A DNA stretch of 63,226 nt from Pseudovibrio sp. JCM 19062 (GCA_001310715.1 BAXV01000016.1:1-63226); one strand, 5' to 3'; positions 31,766-42,553 are shown, counted from the stretch's first letter. The notes: generated by a model from the letters alone, not told the origin. Made by a program: numbers and translations.

Positions 31766-34048
31766 TTAGATGAAGTCGATCTCGTTGCTGAGTGGCATCT
31801 GCCTGATGCGTTTGCCTGTTGCTGCGAAGATCGCGTTCGCCAGTGCCGGTGTTGAAGGCGGTGTGCCCGGTTCACCAGCTCCACCCATGCGCGGAGAGTT
31901 CTCCAGCAGCTCGACGGTGATCTTTGGAGCTTGATACATGCGGATGGCGTCGTAGGTGTCAAAGTTGGCTTGTTCGACCTGCCCATTTGCCCACGTAATT
32001 TCCTGCCCCAGTGCCTGACTGAGACCGAAGTTGATGCCGGACATGATCTGGTCTTTGAAGATACCCGGATCAAGAACAATACCCGGGTCTGCCACTGCCC
32101 AGACTTCCTCAATAGTGACGGTATCGTCGGTGACGTCCACCTGTACCACCTGAGCGGTCCATGTGCCGAAGGAGAGGACGTGGCGATGCCGCGGCCTTTG
32201 CCTGCTGGAAGTGGTGTTCCCCAACCTGACATTTCTGCGACGCGTCTCAGTGCTTCGCGGGCTGGCAGGAATTCTTCGCTGGTCATGTGAGCCAGACGGA
32301 ATTCAAGTGGGTCCTTGCCTGCTTTGTGGGCTGCTTCGTCGATGAAGCTTTCATGGAAGAAGCCGTTGATGGAGTTACCGACCGAGCGCCAGAACCCTAT
32401 GGGAACCTGAAGGTCTGCTACATGTGCCTGGCATCGTTGGTTTTCGACGTCCAGTGGCTGGTTGTAGGCGCCGTCAAGCACGGTATTGTCCGGTCCCATA
32501 GGGCTGAGGGCAGGGAAGGTCCTTGGCATCACGCTTTGGATGATGGATGGCGAAGCCACGTGCATGTCCATGGTTTTCAGCGTGCCATCTGGTGTCACCT
32601 GACCTTTGAACTCACCAATCGCCATTGGGCGGTAGGTGTCATGCTGGGTGTCTTCTTCGCGGGTCCACGTCACTTTTACAGGATTTGGTGCTGTTGCTTC
32701 AGCAACGACTGCGGCATAGAGCGCAAAGTCAGCTTCCAGACGACGACCAAAGCCGCCACCGAGGCGGGTGGTGGTGACGTCAATGTCAGCGCTGTCCATA
32801 TCGAAATGGCTCGCAACAACGGTTTGAACGATGCCTGGAGCTTGCGTTCCGGTCCAGATGCGGATTGTATTTCCGTCGTGCTGGGCTGTTGCGTTCATTG
32901 GCTCCATAGTGGCATGCGCGAGGAATGGAACGCGATATTGCGCTGACACCTCTTCGCTTTCCGGAATGGAGGTGTAGACCTCTGCATCGGATCCAGTGCC
33001 GCCAAGCTCGAAGGTGGCTTCCTGTGTCAGCGCGTTTTCAAGGGTGGACCACATCTGGTCGGTATTTTGCAGGGAGAGCGGGTCGTCCCATTCAATCTCC
33101 AGAGCTTCTGCTCCTTTGAACGCGGCCCAAGTGTTATCTGCAACAACGCCAAGGCCTTCGCCCGCGATGGTTCTGATTTCAACCACGTCTTTCACGCCGG
33201 GAATGGCGAGTGCTGCAGTCTTGTCATAGCTCTTGAGGCCGACACCCTTGCGCGGGGCCATTCTTACGGAGCCGTAGGCCATGTTCGGTAGCTGTACGTC
33301 GATGCCGAAGATACGACCGCCGGTGACTTTGTCTTTCAGCTCAACGCGCTTCTGCGATTTGCCAAGAATTTTCCAGTCGCTGGCTTTCTTCAGTTTCATC
33401 TCGGTTGGTGGGGAGATGGTTGCTGCTTTGCTTGCCAGTTCGCCATAAGTGACAGTTTTACCGGAGGCAGTGTCTGTGATGGTGCCATCTGCGAGCGTGA
33501 GATTGTCCTCACTGGTACCAAAGTGCTCCGCAGCTGCTTTGAGCAGAACGAACTTTGCAGTGTATCCGGCTTCGCGCATCTTCACGAAGGCATCGGTCAT
33601 GGAGGATGAACCGCCGGTTACATTCATACCGATGAACTTGGCCACAACCTTCATTGAGCTGCGTGCCATCTCTGCCAAGACACTCTCGTCATAAAAGGCG
33701 AAGGGTGCAGATTCTTCAAACATTGCGGCGTTGAAATAGGCAGGGCTGGACGGGCCGTGTTCTACAACAACCTGTTCCAGCGGAACTTCCAGCTCTTCCG
33801 CAACCAAAGCGGCCAGTGTGGTATGTGCGCCCTGACCCATTTCCGCGCGCGGTGCGATGATGGTGATGGTGTTGTCCGCACTGATCATCACATATGGTTG
33901 AACGGGGTATCACCCTCTGCCTTGTTCGCGTCCAGCGGGTTTGCATAAGGCTTTTGGTAGAAGTAGTAGCCAACGGCGAGGCCGCCTGCTGCTGCAACGC
34001 CGAGGCCGAGAAAGGCGCGGCGGTATATTTTCCCAAACGGCTCATCAT
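31766..34048 (-). CDS. Molybdopterin-binding oxidoreductase large subunit, IorB/xanthine dehydrogenase family (three frameshifts)
   Basis: Catalytic subunit of a molybdenum hydroxylase similar to isoquinoline 1-oxidoreductase beta. The ATG at 34046-34048 overlaps the stop of the iron-sulfur subunit (TGATG). A twin-arginine signal, YRRAFLGLGVAAAGGLAVGY, indicates Tat export. Then come NTITIIAPRAEMGQGAHTTL and LGGGFGRRLEADF, a molybdopterin-contact block. The C-terminus carries GAGEPGTPPSTPALANAIFA with the catalytic Glu. Shifts lie near 34030, 33893 and 32178. Restored length is about 760 residues. The substrate could be an N-heterocycle or an aldehyde; the sequence does not decide. A separate cytochrome electron acceptor is not encoded next to it. 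Confidence 0.88.
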
Positions 34049-34512
34049 CAGGCTCCCAGCGTTTGTGCTGCGTCTTTGATCGCGGCTTTGATTTTTGGAT
34101 AGGTTCCACACCGGCACAGGTTGGTCATGGCATCGCTGATGTCTTCATCGGTTGGGGATGGGTTTTCTTCCAACAAAGCAACCGCAGCCATGATCTGGCC
34201 GGACTGGCAGTACCCGCATTGTGGGACTGAGTGCTTCATCCATGCTTGCTGGACAGCGTGCAGCTCATCGCCTTCAGAGATTCCCTCAATGGTGGTGATC
34301 TCACCTTCCACATCGCCAACAGGCTGGGAACAGGAGCGCACCGGCTCACCGTCGATCAGAACAGTGCAGGCACCGCAGGCGGCGATTCCGCATCCAAACT
34401 TCGGGCCTTTTATGTCCATAATGTCCCGAAGCGCCCACAGAAGTGGCATTTCCGGATCAGCTTCTATCTCTTGGTTTTGACCATTCACGGTCAGAGGTAT
34501 TTTCGGGTACAT
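34048..34512 (-). CDS. 2Fe-2S subunit of the molybdenum hydroxylase (IorA type)
   Basis: Electron-transfer partner of the large subunit. The first cluster is the plant ferredoxin type (GCGIAACGACTVLIDG) and the second is QCGYCQSGQIM with LCRCGTYPKI. The start is placed at ATG 34512 (MYPKIPLTVNGQNQEIEADP); a GTG at 34530 is possible. At 154 residues it is full length and has no signal peptide, so it probably travels with the Tat-exported large subunit. It is the first gene of the two-gene operon and is divergent from a TetR regulator. Confidence 0.93.
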   Translation of the reverse strand: MYPKIPLTVNGQNQEIEADPEMPLLWALRDIMDIKGPKFGCGIAACGACTVLIDGEPVRSCSQPVGDVEGEITTIEGISEGDELHAVQQAWMKHSVPQCGYCQSGQIMAAVALLEENPSPTDEDISDAMTNLCRCGTYPKIKAAIKDAAQTLGA

Positions 34513-34639
34513 TGATTGGCGATCTCGCACACTTATTTAGGAGACTTAAGTTCTCTTAACTTATGATCTTGCGACATTTTGTCAATGCATCATGCCAAGA
34601 ATAATTGACATGCGATAGAAGGGGGCATATCTCCATTTC
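34513..34639. promoter_or_regulatory. Divergent promoter region with dyad, candidate TetR operator
   Basis: The 127 bases between the oxidoreductase operon and the tetR gene hold TGTCAAT and ATTGACA as inverted 7-base arms (about 34580 and 34603, 16 bases apart). A TTGACA word in the right arm could be a -35 box for tetR. The matching -10 is poor, so this is a candidate only. Confidence 0.35.
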
Positions 34640-35301
34640 ATGACCAACCAGAGTTTTCAGCGCGCCAGATCCGCCGAAGCGAAGCGCAGCGCCACAATGA
34701 TCTTATCCGTGCCGCGACCAGTGTTCTTGAAGAGGACGGCTTTGACGGGCTGACTTTGCAGGCTATTGCCAGCCGTGCAGGGATCGTGAAGTCAAATATC
34801 TATCGGTATTTTGAGACGCGGGAAGCTCTTCTTATGGAATTGCTGCTGCATGATTTTGTGGAACTGACCACAGATCTTGAAAAGCAGGTTACTGAAGAGA
34901 TAACGTCTGCGGATATGGCGAAGCTTCTCTCGGAAAGGTTTGCCTCGCGCCATCGGCTATGTGAGCTCATGAGCCTGATTGCGCCGACTATGGAAAAGAA
35001 CATTTCCATAGAATGTGTCCGCGATTTCAAACGCGGCTTGCTTGCTGAAGCGGAACGGGCAACCGCTGTGTTGCAACGCGGACTGCCCTGGCTTGATGCT
35101 GACGAGGCCATGTCTGTCTTCTTTAGCATTCACGTGTTCGTTGCTGGCCTCTGGCCTATTACCAATCCTCCGCCAGTTATCGTTACGCTCTACAAAGAGC
35201 CGGAGTTTGATGCATTTAAGCATGAATTTGCACCGACACTGTTTGGTATGATCACGGCCCACTTGCTCGGTCTGGAAGCTATAAAGAAGCTGAGCGAATA
35301 G
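34640..35301 (+). CDS. TetR-family repressor (frameshift near 34692)
   Basis: The ATG at 34640 gives MTNQSFQRARSAEAKR; after a one-base shift the helix-turn-helix follows as HNDLIRAATSVLEEDGFDGL and LQAIASRAGIVKSNIYRYFE, a typical TetR recognition helix with YRYF. The C-terminal ligand-binding part (TMEKNISIECVRDFKRGLL, then FFSIHVFVAGLWP) resembles TetR/AcrR C-terminal domain families found beside oxidoreductases. About 220 residues. It is divergent from the molybdenum hydroxylase operon, which it most likely controls. Ligand unknown. Confidence 0.87.
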
Positions 35302-35335
35302 AACTTAATGGTCTCTGCTTGCAGCTGAGTTTGGG

Positions 35336-36887
35336 CTACTGCCAGTACTTGGGCGCTTCTACTGCTGCGTTCCAACGCTCCTGAGCGGTCAGCCATGCAT
35401 GGTCTGCACGGGCCTGATGCCAGCCAGCAACGAAGCCAATGACGGCTGACACCTCGTTGTTTTGCAAGGATTGGGGAAGCTTCATGGCGACCAGCCGCTC
35501 GGCCATTGCAACGTCATTGAGGTAGCCGAAAGTGTTTTGCAGGCGTTTCAAGCACTTAAGGAAGACGCGCAGGTCTTCCGGCTCATACAATGAGCGGAAA
35601 AACTCAACCGTATAACGCATCTTTTTGAGTGCTTTACGCAGCTCATGGCGTTGCTCGATTGGGAGATCCTGAAGGTTCTCCGCCTGCTTTTCGCAGATCG
35701 TCCAGCGCTTGGTGAGTGCGTTTTGTGCGAAGGTTTTGACGGGCTGTGTCAGCTTCTTGCTTTTCGATAGCCCGAGGTTTTCTTTCCACGACGGGCTTTG
35801 TACCAGCTCACCCAGCTGGAGTAGGAAGCTGTTGAGGCCGGGTTGATCAGCTCGCGCCGAAGCTCGGCTTGCGCTTCAGTATGGGCCAGTTTAATGGCAT
35901 CTAAGAGCGGTGTTACAGAGTGGGTTTCAGGCAGAAGCGGAATGACTGGTGCGATGATATCTTCCACCAGCACATCGATATCCCGTTGACCTCCCGCTGT
36001 AGTTGCCAGTTGTTTGGCTGAGGCATCCAGCTCTGCGATAACCTCATTCTTCGCCAAAGCGCCCTTGTAGATGTTGATGGTGCTTCTTAAACGGCGCAGT
36101 CCGACACGAAGTTGGTGCGTGCCCTCGGAGGTTTCTTGCTGGAGAACGCAGGAACGGTTGGCAACAATCTGGTTGAGGCATTCACCGATTATTTTCTGAA
36201 ATACTGAACCGGCGCTGTCTTCTTGCTTCAGTTCGATGTGGCTTGCATGCAGTGCTTCTGCTCGCAGTTCCGGCGGCTGCCCACTTGCAAGGCGATAGCC
36301 GATTCCTGCCTTGTTGGTGTTGGAAAACAGGATTGGCCGGTCTTTCATGAGCGCTGCTGCCAGTTTGTACAGGCTCTCGACCGGACCTTCCATCAGCTCC
36401 AGCTCTACTTCATGGATCGGGTATTCATCTGATTTGGTTTTGGCAATGCCGGAATCGAACGCAACCTCGATCTTTGCCCCAGCTTTGTCCGTGTAGTAGG
36501 CTAGCCTGCGGGAAATGGTTGTTTCAAAAAGGATTCCCCAGTTCTTGTCTTCCAGCAGAGACACGAGCTTGTGTCGAATTTCGTCATCCGGAATGGCGTC
36601 GAAATCTGGTTCGATCCCTTCTATGGGAAACTCCAGCTCGATCCGTTTGGAGAGACCGGACTGCATGCTGCCGCCTTGTTTGATGGTTTGCAGCCAGTTG
36701 GTGCCATTGTAGCGTGTTCTGAGTGCGATGCGTTCGTTTTTGAGGGTATGCTCCGGCGTGTCATAATACACGGAGCGGAGGGGGACAACGGATTGCTCGC
36801 TGACTGCAAAGCCTTGGGTGGCTCTGCCTTGGCCAGTTGCTCCAGCGTTGCTTTATCTACAGAAAGCTTAAGCTCAATCTCGTGCAT
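35336..36887 (-). CDS. CYTH-CHAD protein, inorganic triphosphatase-like (two frameshifts)
   Basis: Two-domain protein like E. coli YgiF. The N-terminal CYTH (triphosphate tunnel) domain opens MHEIELKLSVDKATLEQLAK with the ExExK signature at residues 3-7; after a shift near 36775 come YYDTPEHTLKNERIALRTRY and FPIEGIEPDFD-type strands. The C-terminal CHAD domain, a helical polyphosphate-binding fold rich in conserved His and Arg, begins around EGTHQLRVGLRRLRSTINIY. It continues, after a shift near 35765, to RHELRKALKKMRYTVEFFRS and ends at 35336. Restored length is about 517 residues. Likely activity is hydrolysis of inorganic triphosphate, or a role at polyphosphate granules. Confidence 0.88.
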
Positions 36888-37153
36888 AATTGCAGGACCA
36901 CCCTGTGCACAGTGCGCGAAGTGGAAGCTTGTTCCAACCCACTCTTGTTGATTTTAGGTAGTAAACATCTCGCGAAGACAATCGACTGTAAAGGGCATAA
37001 AACGTTTATAGGCTTTTGGTAGGGATATAATCCCTATTGGGTAAGGGCGTTTGAAATTTGTTGGATAAATGCTTGCTAGCGGGTTCTGCTGGGTGTGATC
37101 GTGAACTAGCCCCCGAAATTCTCTTTCAGAGGCTAGAGTGCTGTTTCAGCGCA

Positions 37154-39366
37154 TTATTTCGGTTTCCAGCGCCGGAGTAGCATGGCGTTGGTGACGACGG
37201 AGACGGAGCTCATGGCCATGGCTGCGCCTGCGATGACAGGGGAGAGTAACCCCATGGCTGCAAGCGGGATACCGATGATGTTGTAGATGAAGGCCCAGAA
37301 CAGGTTTTGCCTGATTTTTCTGAGGGTTGCCTTGGAAATGTCCAGTGCTGCCGGGATCATCTTTGGCTCGGACCGCATGAGAGTAACTCCTGCGGTTTCG
37401 AGCGCCACATCGGTGCCGGAGCCCATGGCGATGCCGAGACCTGCGGCTGCGAGAGCTGGACCATCGTTGATGCCGTCGCCAACCATCGCTACTCTATAGC
37501 CTTGTTTTTTCAGGTTATTTACGACTTCGTTCTTGCCTTCTGGCTGAACGCGGGCGAGGAACTCGTCGACGCCAACCTGATCTGCGATATTCTTGGCTGC
37601 CAGTTCGGTGTCGCCGGTGATCATTACCGTGCGAATACCTTGTTTCTTAAGGGTTTCTATGGCTTCTTGCGCGGATTCTCTTGCCTGATCGACAAAGGCG
37701 AGGACGCCGATTGCGCGGTCTCCCAAAGCGACTGTCACAGCGGTTTTGCCAGCAGATTCGTAAGTCTTTATAAGGCCTTCGCCCATCATAGATGGGGTGA
37801 TGTTGAGGTCATTCATCAGCGCGGCGTTGCCGATGGAGACCTGCTGGCCAGTCAGCTCTGCGATCAGGCCCTTGCCGGGGATAGCTTTGATGGAGCGCGG
37901 GCGGGTGAGCTTCAGGTTCCGCTCTTCGGCTGCGCGGATAAGTGGGCTGGCGAGAGGATGCTCGCTGCCGAGCTGAATGCTGGCGGCGATTGTGAGCAGG
38001 CGGTTGTCGTTGCGGTCAAATGCCTGAGCATCCGTCAGAATTGGCTTGCCAACGGTCAGTGTGCCGGTCTTGTCAAACAGGATGGTATCGATTTCGTGGG
38101 CACGTTCCAGCGCTTCGATATCGCGGATAAGTATGCCAGCTTGGCAGCTGCGCCGGTGCCCGCGACAAGTGCTGTAGGGGTAGCAAGTCCCAATGCACAT
38201 GGCAGGCGATGACGAGGACGGCGACGGTTGCGCCAATCGCTTGGGTAAGGTCGCCGGAATACATCATCCAGCCAGCGAAGGTTGCCAGAGCGATCAGCAC
38301 GATAACGGGCACAAAAATAGCGGCAACTTTGTCGACTAATTTCTGCAATGGTGCCTTGGAGGCCTGTGCGCTTCTACAAGGCGGATAATCTGGGCCAAGC
38401 GTGTTGATTCGCCGAGAGCAGTGGTGCGGATAAAAATTGCGCCGGAGCCGTTGATTGTTCCACCGGTTACCTGATCGCCTGTGTATTTGTGCACGGGAAG
38501 GCTCTCGCCGGTGAGCATAGATTCATCCAGCTCGCTTTCGCCATCTTCAATCAAGCCATCAGTTGGAATGCGCTCGCCCGGTTTGACAACAATGTAATCA
38601 CCGAGGCGCAGGTCCGAGATGCTGACGGGGACAATCTTGTCGCCGGAAATCTTGTTGGCCATGGTTGGGCGCAGGGCAATTAATGAGCGTACCGCTGCGA
38701 GGTGGAGCGTTTTGCTTTAATTTCCAGATACTTACCCATCAAGATGAGCGTAAGAATGACTGCAGAAGCTTCAAAATAAAGGTCTGCTGTGCCGGCATTC
38801 GCGGCGAAGAAGACGTTATAAACGCTGTATAGATACGCTGCCGAGGTGCCCAGTGAAACGAGGACATCCATGTTGGCACCACCATGGCGCAGGGCTGCAA
38901 ACGCACCTTTGTAGAATCGGGCACCGACGAAAAGTTGAATTGGCGTTGCTAACGCAAACTGCATCAGTCCGGAGAGCTCAAATTGCACTCCAAAAGCCAT
39001 CAAAGCCATTGGAATAACAAGAGGAATTGCTAGTAGCGTTGAGAACGCAAAAAGTTGAAAGGTTTTGCGTTGTTCTGCGTCGCTATGTGCTTCGCGCTCT
39101 TCAAAAGCCTTCTGTGCAGCCTCTGCTTCTTCCCGGCGCTCTTTCGCTTCAAAGCCAACTGTGGTGACCACATCAACCAGCTCATGAGTTGCGAGCTGAG
39201 GGGTATGTTCCACCTCTGCCATTTCCAATGCGAAGTTGACGTTGGCGTCGACCACGCCTTCGGTTGCTTGCAGGGCCTTTTCCAAGCGAGATGCGCAACC
39301 TGCACATGTCATTCCGGTTATGTCGAGTTTGACGGTTTTGGCTGTGGCGGTTGCGTGTACATTCAT
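37154..39366 (-). CDS. copA: Copper-translocating P1B-type ATPase (at least four frameshifts)
   Basis: Exports Cu(I) across the inner membrane. One N-terminal metal-binding domain has [15 protein letters not shown] (CxxC). The membrane part includes [20 protein letters not shown]. The actuator domain has TGESLPVHK. The transport motif CPC lies across a shift near 38200 and is restored by one base as [16 protein letters not shown]. The phosphorylation site is [11 protein letters not shown] and the hinge [13 protein letters not shown]. The last helix pair ends [11 protein letters not shown]. Further shifts lie near 38690, 38360 and 38150. About 737 residues. MAMSSVSVV is the usual copper-type motif in the final helices. 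A possible FNR-type site lies 120 bases upstream. Confidence 0.93.
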
Positions 39367-39485
39367 CAGAGCTATCTTCGGTTGCCGAGTTTAGACCCTC
39401 AGGACTTATTACCATTGTTGATGGCGGGTCAAGAGGTTGTAGAGAGTGTAAATACGCAAGCTCCCTTATGTGATGTAGAGTTGCT

Positions 39486-39499
39486 GTGATCCTGATCAA
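39486..39499. promoter_or_regulatory. Candidate FNR/FixK-type binding site upstream of copA
   Basis: GTGATCCTGATCAA matches the anaerobox TTGATnnnnATCAA at nine of ten fixed positions. It lies 120 bases before the copA start, within a 319-base gene-free gap. A separate perfect inverted repeat, TGATCAAA / TTTGATCA (39493-39500 and 39514-39521), overlaps it, so a different dimeric regulator is equally possible. Confidence 0.4.
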
Positions 39500-39685
39500 A
39501 GCAATGTTCATGATTTGATCAATTTTACTGAGAACTCATGGGTTTTTTTTCGGTGTTTGGCGTGTTAATGACCTTCCGTTCCCATAAGAGACACTGTGGA
39601 TAGTCACGCAATGGGAAGTCGGTGGCGATATTTGCAAGTTACGTCAATCGGAGTGGGATTCTCTGAGTGAGCGCGCTGGATGGGT

Positions 39686-40591
39686 CTAGCTAATTAGCTG
39701 TTTGCCTGAGAGTGCGTCGGCGAGAAGGTCGAAGACCAGACGAATGCGTCTTGAGGTGTGGAGTTCGCGGTGGGTTGCCAGCCAGAACGGGACGACGAAT
39801 GGCTTGAAGCTGGGTAGCACCTGTTCCATCTCTGGAAACTGTTCTGCAAGTTCCTTGATCATGACGATGATGCCGAGGTCGCTTCTTGCCAGTTCCCATC
39901 CGACCAGTCCGCTTGCGGTTGTCAGTTTGAAGTTGTGTTCTTGCAGGGGCAGCCCGGTTTCGGTGAAATACTGGAGGAACTGGTCTGGTCTGTCGAAGGC
40001 GATGAACTCGTGGCTGGACATGTCACCGGCAGATTGCGGGCGGCCTTTGCGGTCCAGATATGCTTTGCTGGCATAGAAATGAGCCGTGGTCTCGCGCAGA
40101 AGCCTTGCTGTCAGATCCGGTTGTTCCGGTCGGACATGGCGGATGGCTATGTCTGCTTCACGGAGCTGCAAATCGCTAACCGCGTTGGTGGCGATGATCT
40201 CCACGTTAATTCCCGGTGCGATCTGTCGAAGGCGCTTCAGGATTGGAGGGAGTAGGTAGGCGGAGGCGGTATCGCTGGCGCTGATGCAGACGGTGCCGTC
40301 GATCTCCTGTGACTGGCCCGAAGCCGCCAGCGAGATACGGTTGGCGGCTTCTCCCATGGACTTCACATGGTCCAGCAGCTCAAGGCCTGCCGGTGTGAGG
40401 GAGAGGGAGCGGCCAATACGCTCAAACAGTGTGACGCCCAACGCTTCTTCTAATGCTGCGACCTGTCTGCCCAATGTGGGCTGGGTGAGGCCGAGGGCTC
40501 TTGCCGCAGCCGAAAGCGAGCCTTCCTCTGCGGTGACGAGGAAGCGCGGGCCTGATTCCAGTCGAATGAGACGCTCTGCCAATTCATGCAT
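39686..40591 (-). CDS. LysR-family transcriptional regulator
   Basis: The start is placed at ATG 40591 (MHELAERLIRLESGPRFLVT) rather than the longer open frame to 40795, because the winged helix-turn-helix then begins at the usual place: EEGSLSAAARALGLTQPTLG, then RQVAALEEALGVTLFERIGR. The co-inducer-binding domain follows, with EADIAIRHVRPEQPDL typical of the VttR/GcvA-like branch. 301 residues, intact. The divergent methyltransferase gene starts 82 bases away and is its most likely target. Confidence 0.9.
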   Translation of the reverse strand: MHELAERLIRLESGPRFLVTAEEGSLSAAARALGLTQPTLGRQVAALEEALGVTLFERIGRSLSLTPAGLELLDHVKSMGEAANRISLAASGQSQEIDGTVCISASDTASAYLLPPILKRLRQIAPGINVEIIATNAVSDLQLREADIAIRHVRPEQPDLTARLLRETTAHFYASKAYLDRKGRPQSAGDMSSHEFIAFDRPDQFLQYFTETGLPLQEHNFKLTTASGLVGWELARSDLGIIVMIKELAEQFPEMEQVLPSFKPFVVPFWLATHRELHTSRRIRLVFDLLADALSGKQLIS

Positions 40592-40672
40592 ATTTGTATA
40601 TCTCAACTGCGAATTTTGGCAATTTGTTTTGCGAATATGCATGGATACACTGCAGGAAATGGAGGGTTTTCG

Positions 40673-41295
40673 ATGCAGGATACCGCAGGATTTTGGGACA
40701 AACAGGCGCCGGGATACGTGGCGCGTCCAATGAAGGATGTTGCTTCCTATGAGAAGGCAATGGAGCGGGTCCGCTCTTACCTTACCTCGGAGCAAGAGGT
40801 GCTGGAGCTGGGCTGTGGCAGTGGAGCGACTGCGATGCTTTTAGCCAAGCATGTCAAGCACATGACCGCCAGTGACATTTCTGGAAAGATGCTCGAATTC
40901 GGGCGTGAGAAAGCGCAGAAGGACGGGATCGAGAATGTGAGTTTTGTGCACTCTCCGGTAGGCGGATCGTTGTTTGCTGGTCAGACCTATGACGTGGTGA
41001 TGGCGTTTAATGTGATCCATCTGATCAAGGGCGCGGCTGATGCAATCAATCAGGTGCAACGGCTTGTGAAGCCGGGTGGATTGCTCATTTCCAAGACACC
41101 GTGCTTGGCGATTCTGCGTTTTACTGGCGCTGGATGATCAATGTGCTGCGGCTTGTCGGGTATGCGCCTCATGTGACCTACTTTAAGCAGGTGGATTTGG
41201 AGCGTCAGATTGAGCGGGCGGGTTTCAAGATTGTCGAGACTGGCAATTATCCTGCCTCACCGATGGGGAGGTTTATTGTGGCGCGTAAGACCTAG
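40673..41295 (+). CDS. Class I SAM-dependent methyltransferase (frameshift near 41100)
   Basis: Start ATG 40673 (MQDTAGFWDKQAPGYVARPM) with GGAGGG upstream. Motif I is EVLELGCGSGATAMLLAKHV, motif II ASDISGKMLEFGREKA, and YDVVMAFNVIHLIKGAADAI with LVKPGGLLISKTPCL complete the core. The frame breaks near 41100; the continuation WRWMINVLRLVGYAPHVTYF and RQIERAGFKIVETGNYPASP is the expected end of UbiE/Methyltransf_11-type enzymes. About 207 residues. Substrate unknown. It is divergent from the LysR gene. Confidence 0.87.
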
Positions 41296-41375
41296 GGCAG
41301 CCTGACAAGACCTTGTGCGAGCGAAGGCACCAGATGGGTGTCCGCTGCTGAGCATCTCTGAAAGATTTTAGGGGG

Positions 41376-41741
41376 TTATCCGGTTGCAGGTGCGGGGACC
41401 TGTGGAAGGTGATGCAGGTAGCGTCCAAAGATTGCATTGCAATCTTCAAAGTACTTTTCGGTGAAGAGAATGTGCGTGTGCCAGACGATACCTACGGCTT
41501 TGGAGAGTCTGGCGCGTGCATCACGGGCACGCTCTTTATCATGGTCGATTTCAAGCTTGAGTGCGCCGATCAGAAACTCCCGGTAGTCCTTCAGGGCTCG
41601 CCGGGCTTCTTTCTTCGGCCACTCATAACCGCCGGTTTCAACGGGAGCCGTGAGCTGGTTGAAAACGCAATCCAGATCAAGAGCTGCGATTTTCTCGCGG
41701 CCCTCTTCATATCTGGAGCGTTTTGTTGAATACCAGTCCAT
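41376..41741 (-). CDS. GRDP-like small protein (WHxH motif)
   Basis: An intact 121-residue protein. KEARRALKDYREFLIGA, then VGIVWHTHILFTEKYFEDCN and IFGRYLHHLP, resemble the glycine-rich domain-containing protein family (PF07173-type), whose WHxHxxxTxxY and FGRxLHHxP blocks are shared between plants and bacteria. The paired His residues suggest a bound metal or a catalytic site, but no function is established. The start ATG 41741 gives MDWYSTKRSRYEEGREKIAA. It is convergent with the methyltransferase gene. Confidence 0.7.
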   Translation of the reverse strand: MDWYSTKRSRYEEGREKIAALDLDCVFNQLTAPVETGGYEWPKKEARRALKDYREFLIGALKLEIDHDKERARDARARLSKAVGIVWHTHILFTEKYFEDCNAIFGRYLHHLPQVPAPATG

Positions 41742-41819
41742 ATCTTCGGTTCCCGTTGCCAGAAGGTAAGCTTCAGCTCTGATGAGAGACCTGAAGCTTT
41801 GTCTTCGTTGTTCGGTTGA

Positions 41820-42308
41820 TTATGACGCGGAAGTGCCAACCTCAACCGAGATGCGGCCACGGCATGTGCCATCGGAGAAAACGCCTGTTACCGGGCTTTC
41901 ACCGCTCAGACCAGACGCAAACATCTGCACTTCAACAGCATCGCCATTGTCACTGTCCGGGAAGACGATAGCGTAGGTGTTGCTGAGAGTGTAAATCCCC
42001 GCGCCAACTGTCCCGTCTGTTTCAGTGATCACAATGTCATTGTCGTCATCGGAGGACTGGGCTTGGTCCTGATCGGTTTGATCCGTCTGACCTGCCTGAG
42101 GTGCGGTGTAGCTATTTGAATAGCGGGCCGCACATGTACCGTCATCTGCCGATCCGTCCGCCATTGACAGGTCGGAGAACGAGATAGTTGCTGGTCCACC
42201 AGAGGTTGGTGTTGCATCGGCACTTGCATTGTGGGTGTCGGCAAATGCTGGGTAAGCGACGAGGGCCAGGATGCCCAGGCCTGCGATGGTAGCAGTTGTT
42301 CTTTTCAT
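41820..42308 (-). CDS. Secreted acidic protein of unknown function
   Basis: A 162-residue protein with a clear signal peptide (MKRTTATIAGLGILALVAYP, cleaved after AFA). The mature part is acidic, rich in Asp, Ser, Thr and Gly, with a central stretch QTDQTDQDQAQSSDDDNDIV that looks disordered. Two Cys residues (DGTCAARY and DGTCRGRI) lie in similar DGTC contexts and may form a disulfide or mark two degenerate repeats. I do not recognise the family. Confidence 0.7.
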   Translation of the reverse strand: MKRTTATIAGLGILALVAYPAFADTHNASADATPTSGGPATISFSDLSMADGSADDGTCAARYSNSYTAPQAGQTDQTDQDQAQSSDDDNDIVITETDGTVGAGIYTLSNTYAIVFPDSDNGDAVEVQMFASGLSGESPVTGVFSDGTCRGRISVEVGTSAS

Positions 42309-42531
42309 GTTTTCAGCCTGCTTTGATCAAATTGGGTTGGCATAAATTGATATTTCATCCTTGCGGACGGGCAGAGCTTACGGACGACAGCCTTAATGAA
42401 AACAGTACTGGTGCGGTGGATGTGCATCCTAGGGTAATGCATGCTGAAGCAGTTGTTTTGAAATTTAATCAATATTGAAATGAAGCTTGAACCACCGTGT
42501 TAACTCCAGCGCTTATGGACGATGCAAAAGA

Positions 42532-42553
42532 AAAGGGCCCGTTGGGGCCCTTT
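42532..42553 (-). terminator. Terminator of the peptide ABC transporter operon
   Basis: AAAGGGCCC / GGGCCCTTT, a 9-base perfect stem with a four-base loop. On the minus strand TTTTCTTTTGC follows. It lies 26 bases past the last gene of the operon. Confidence 0.85.
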
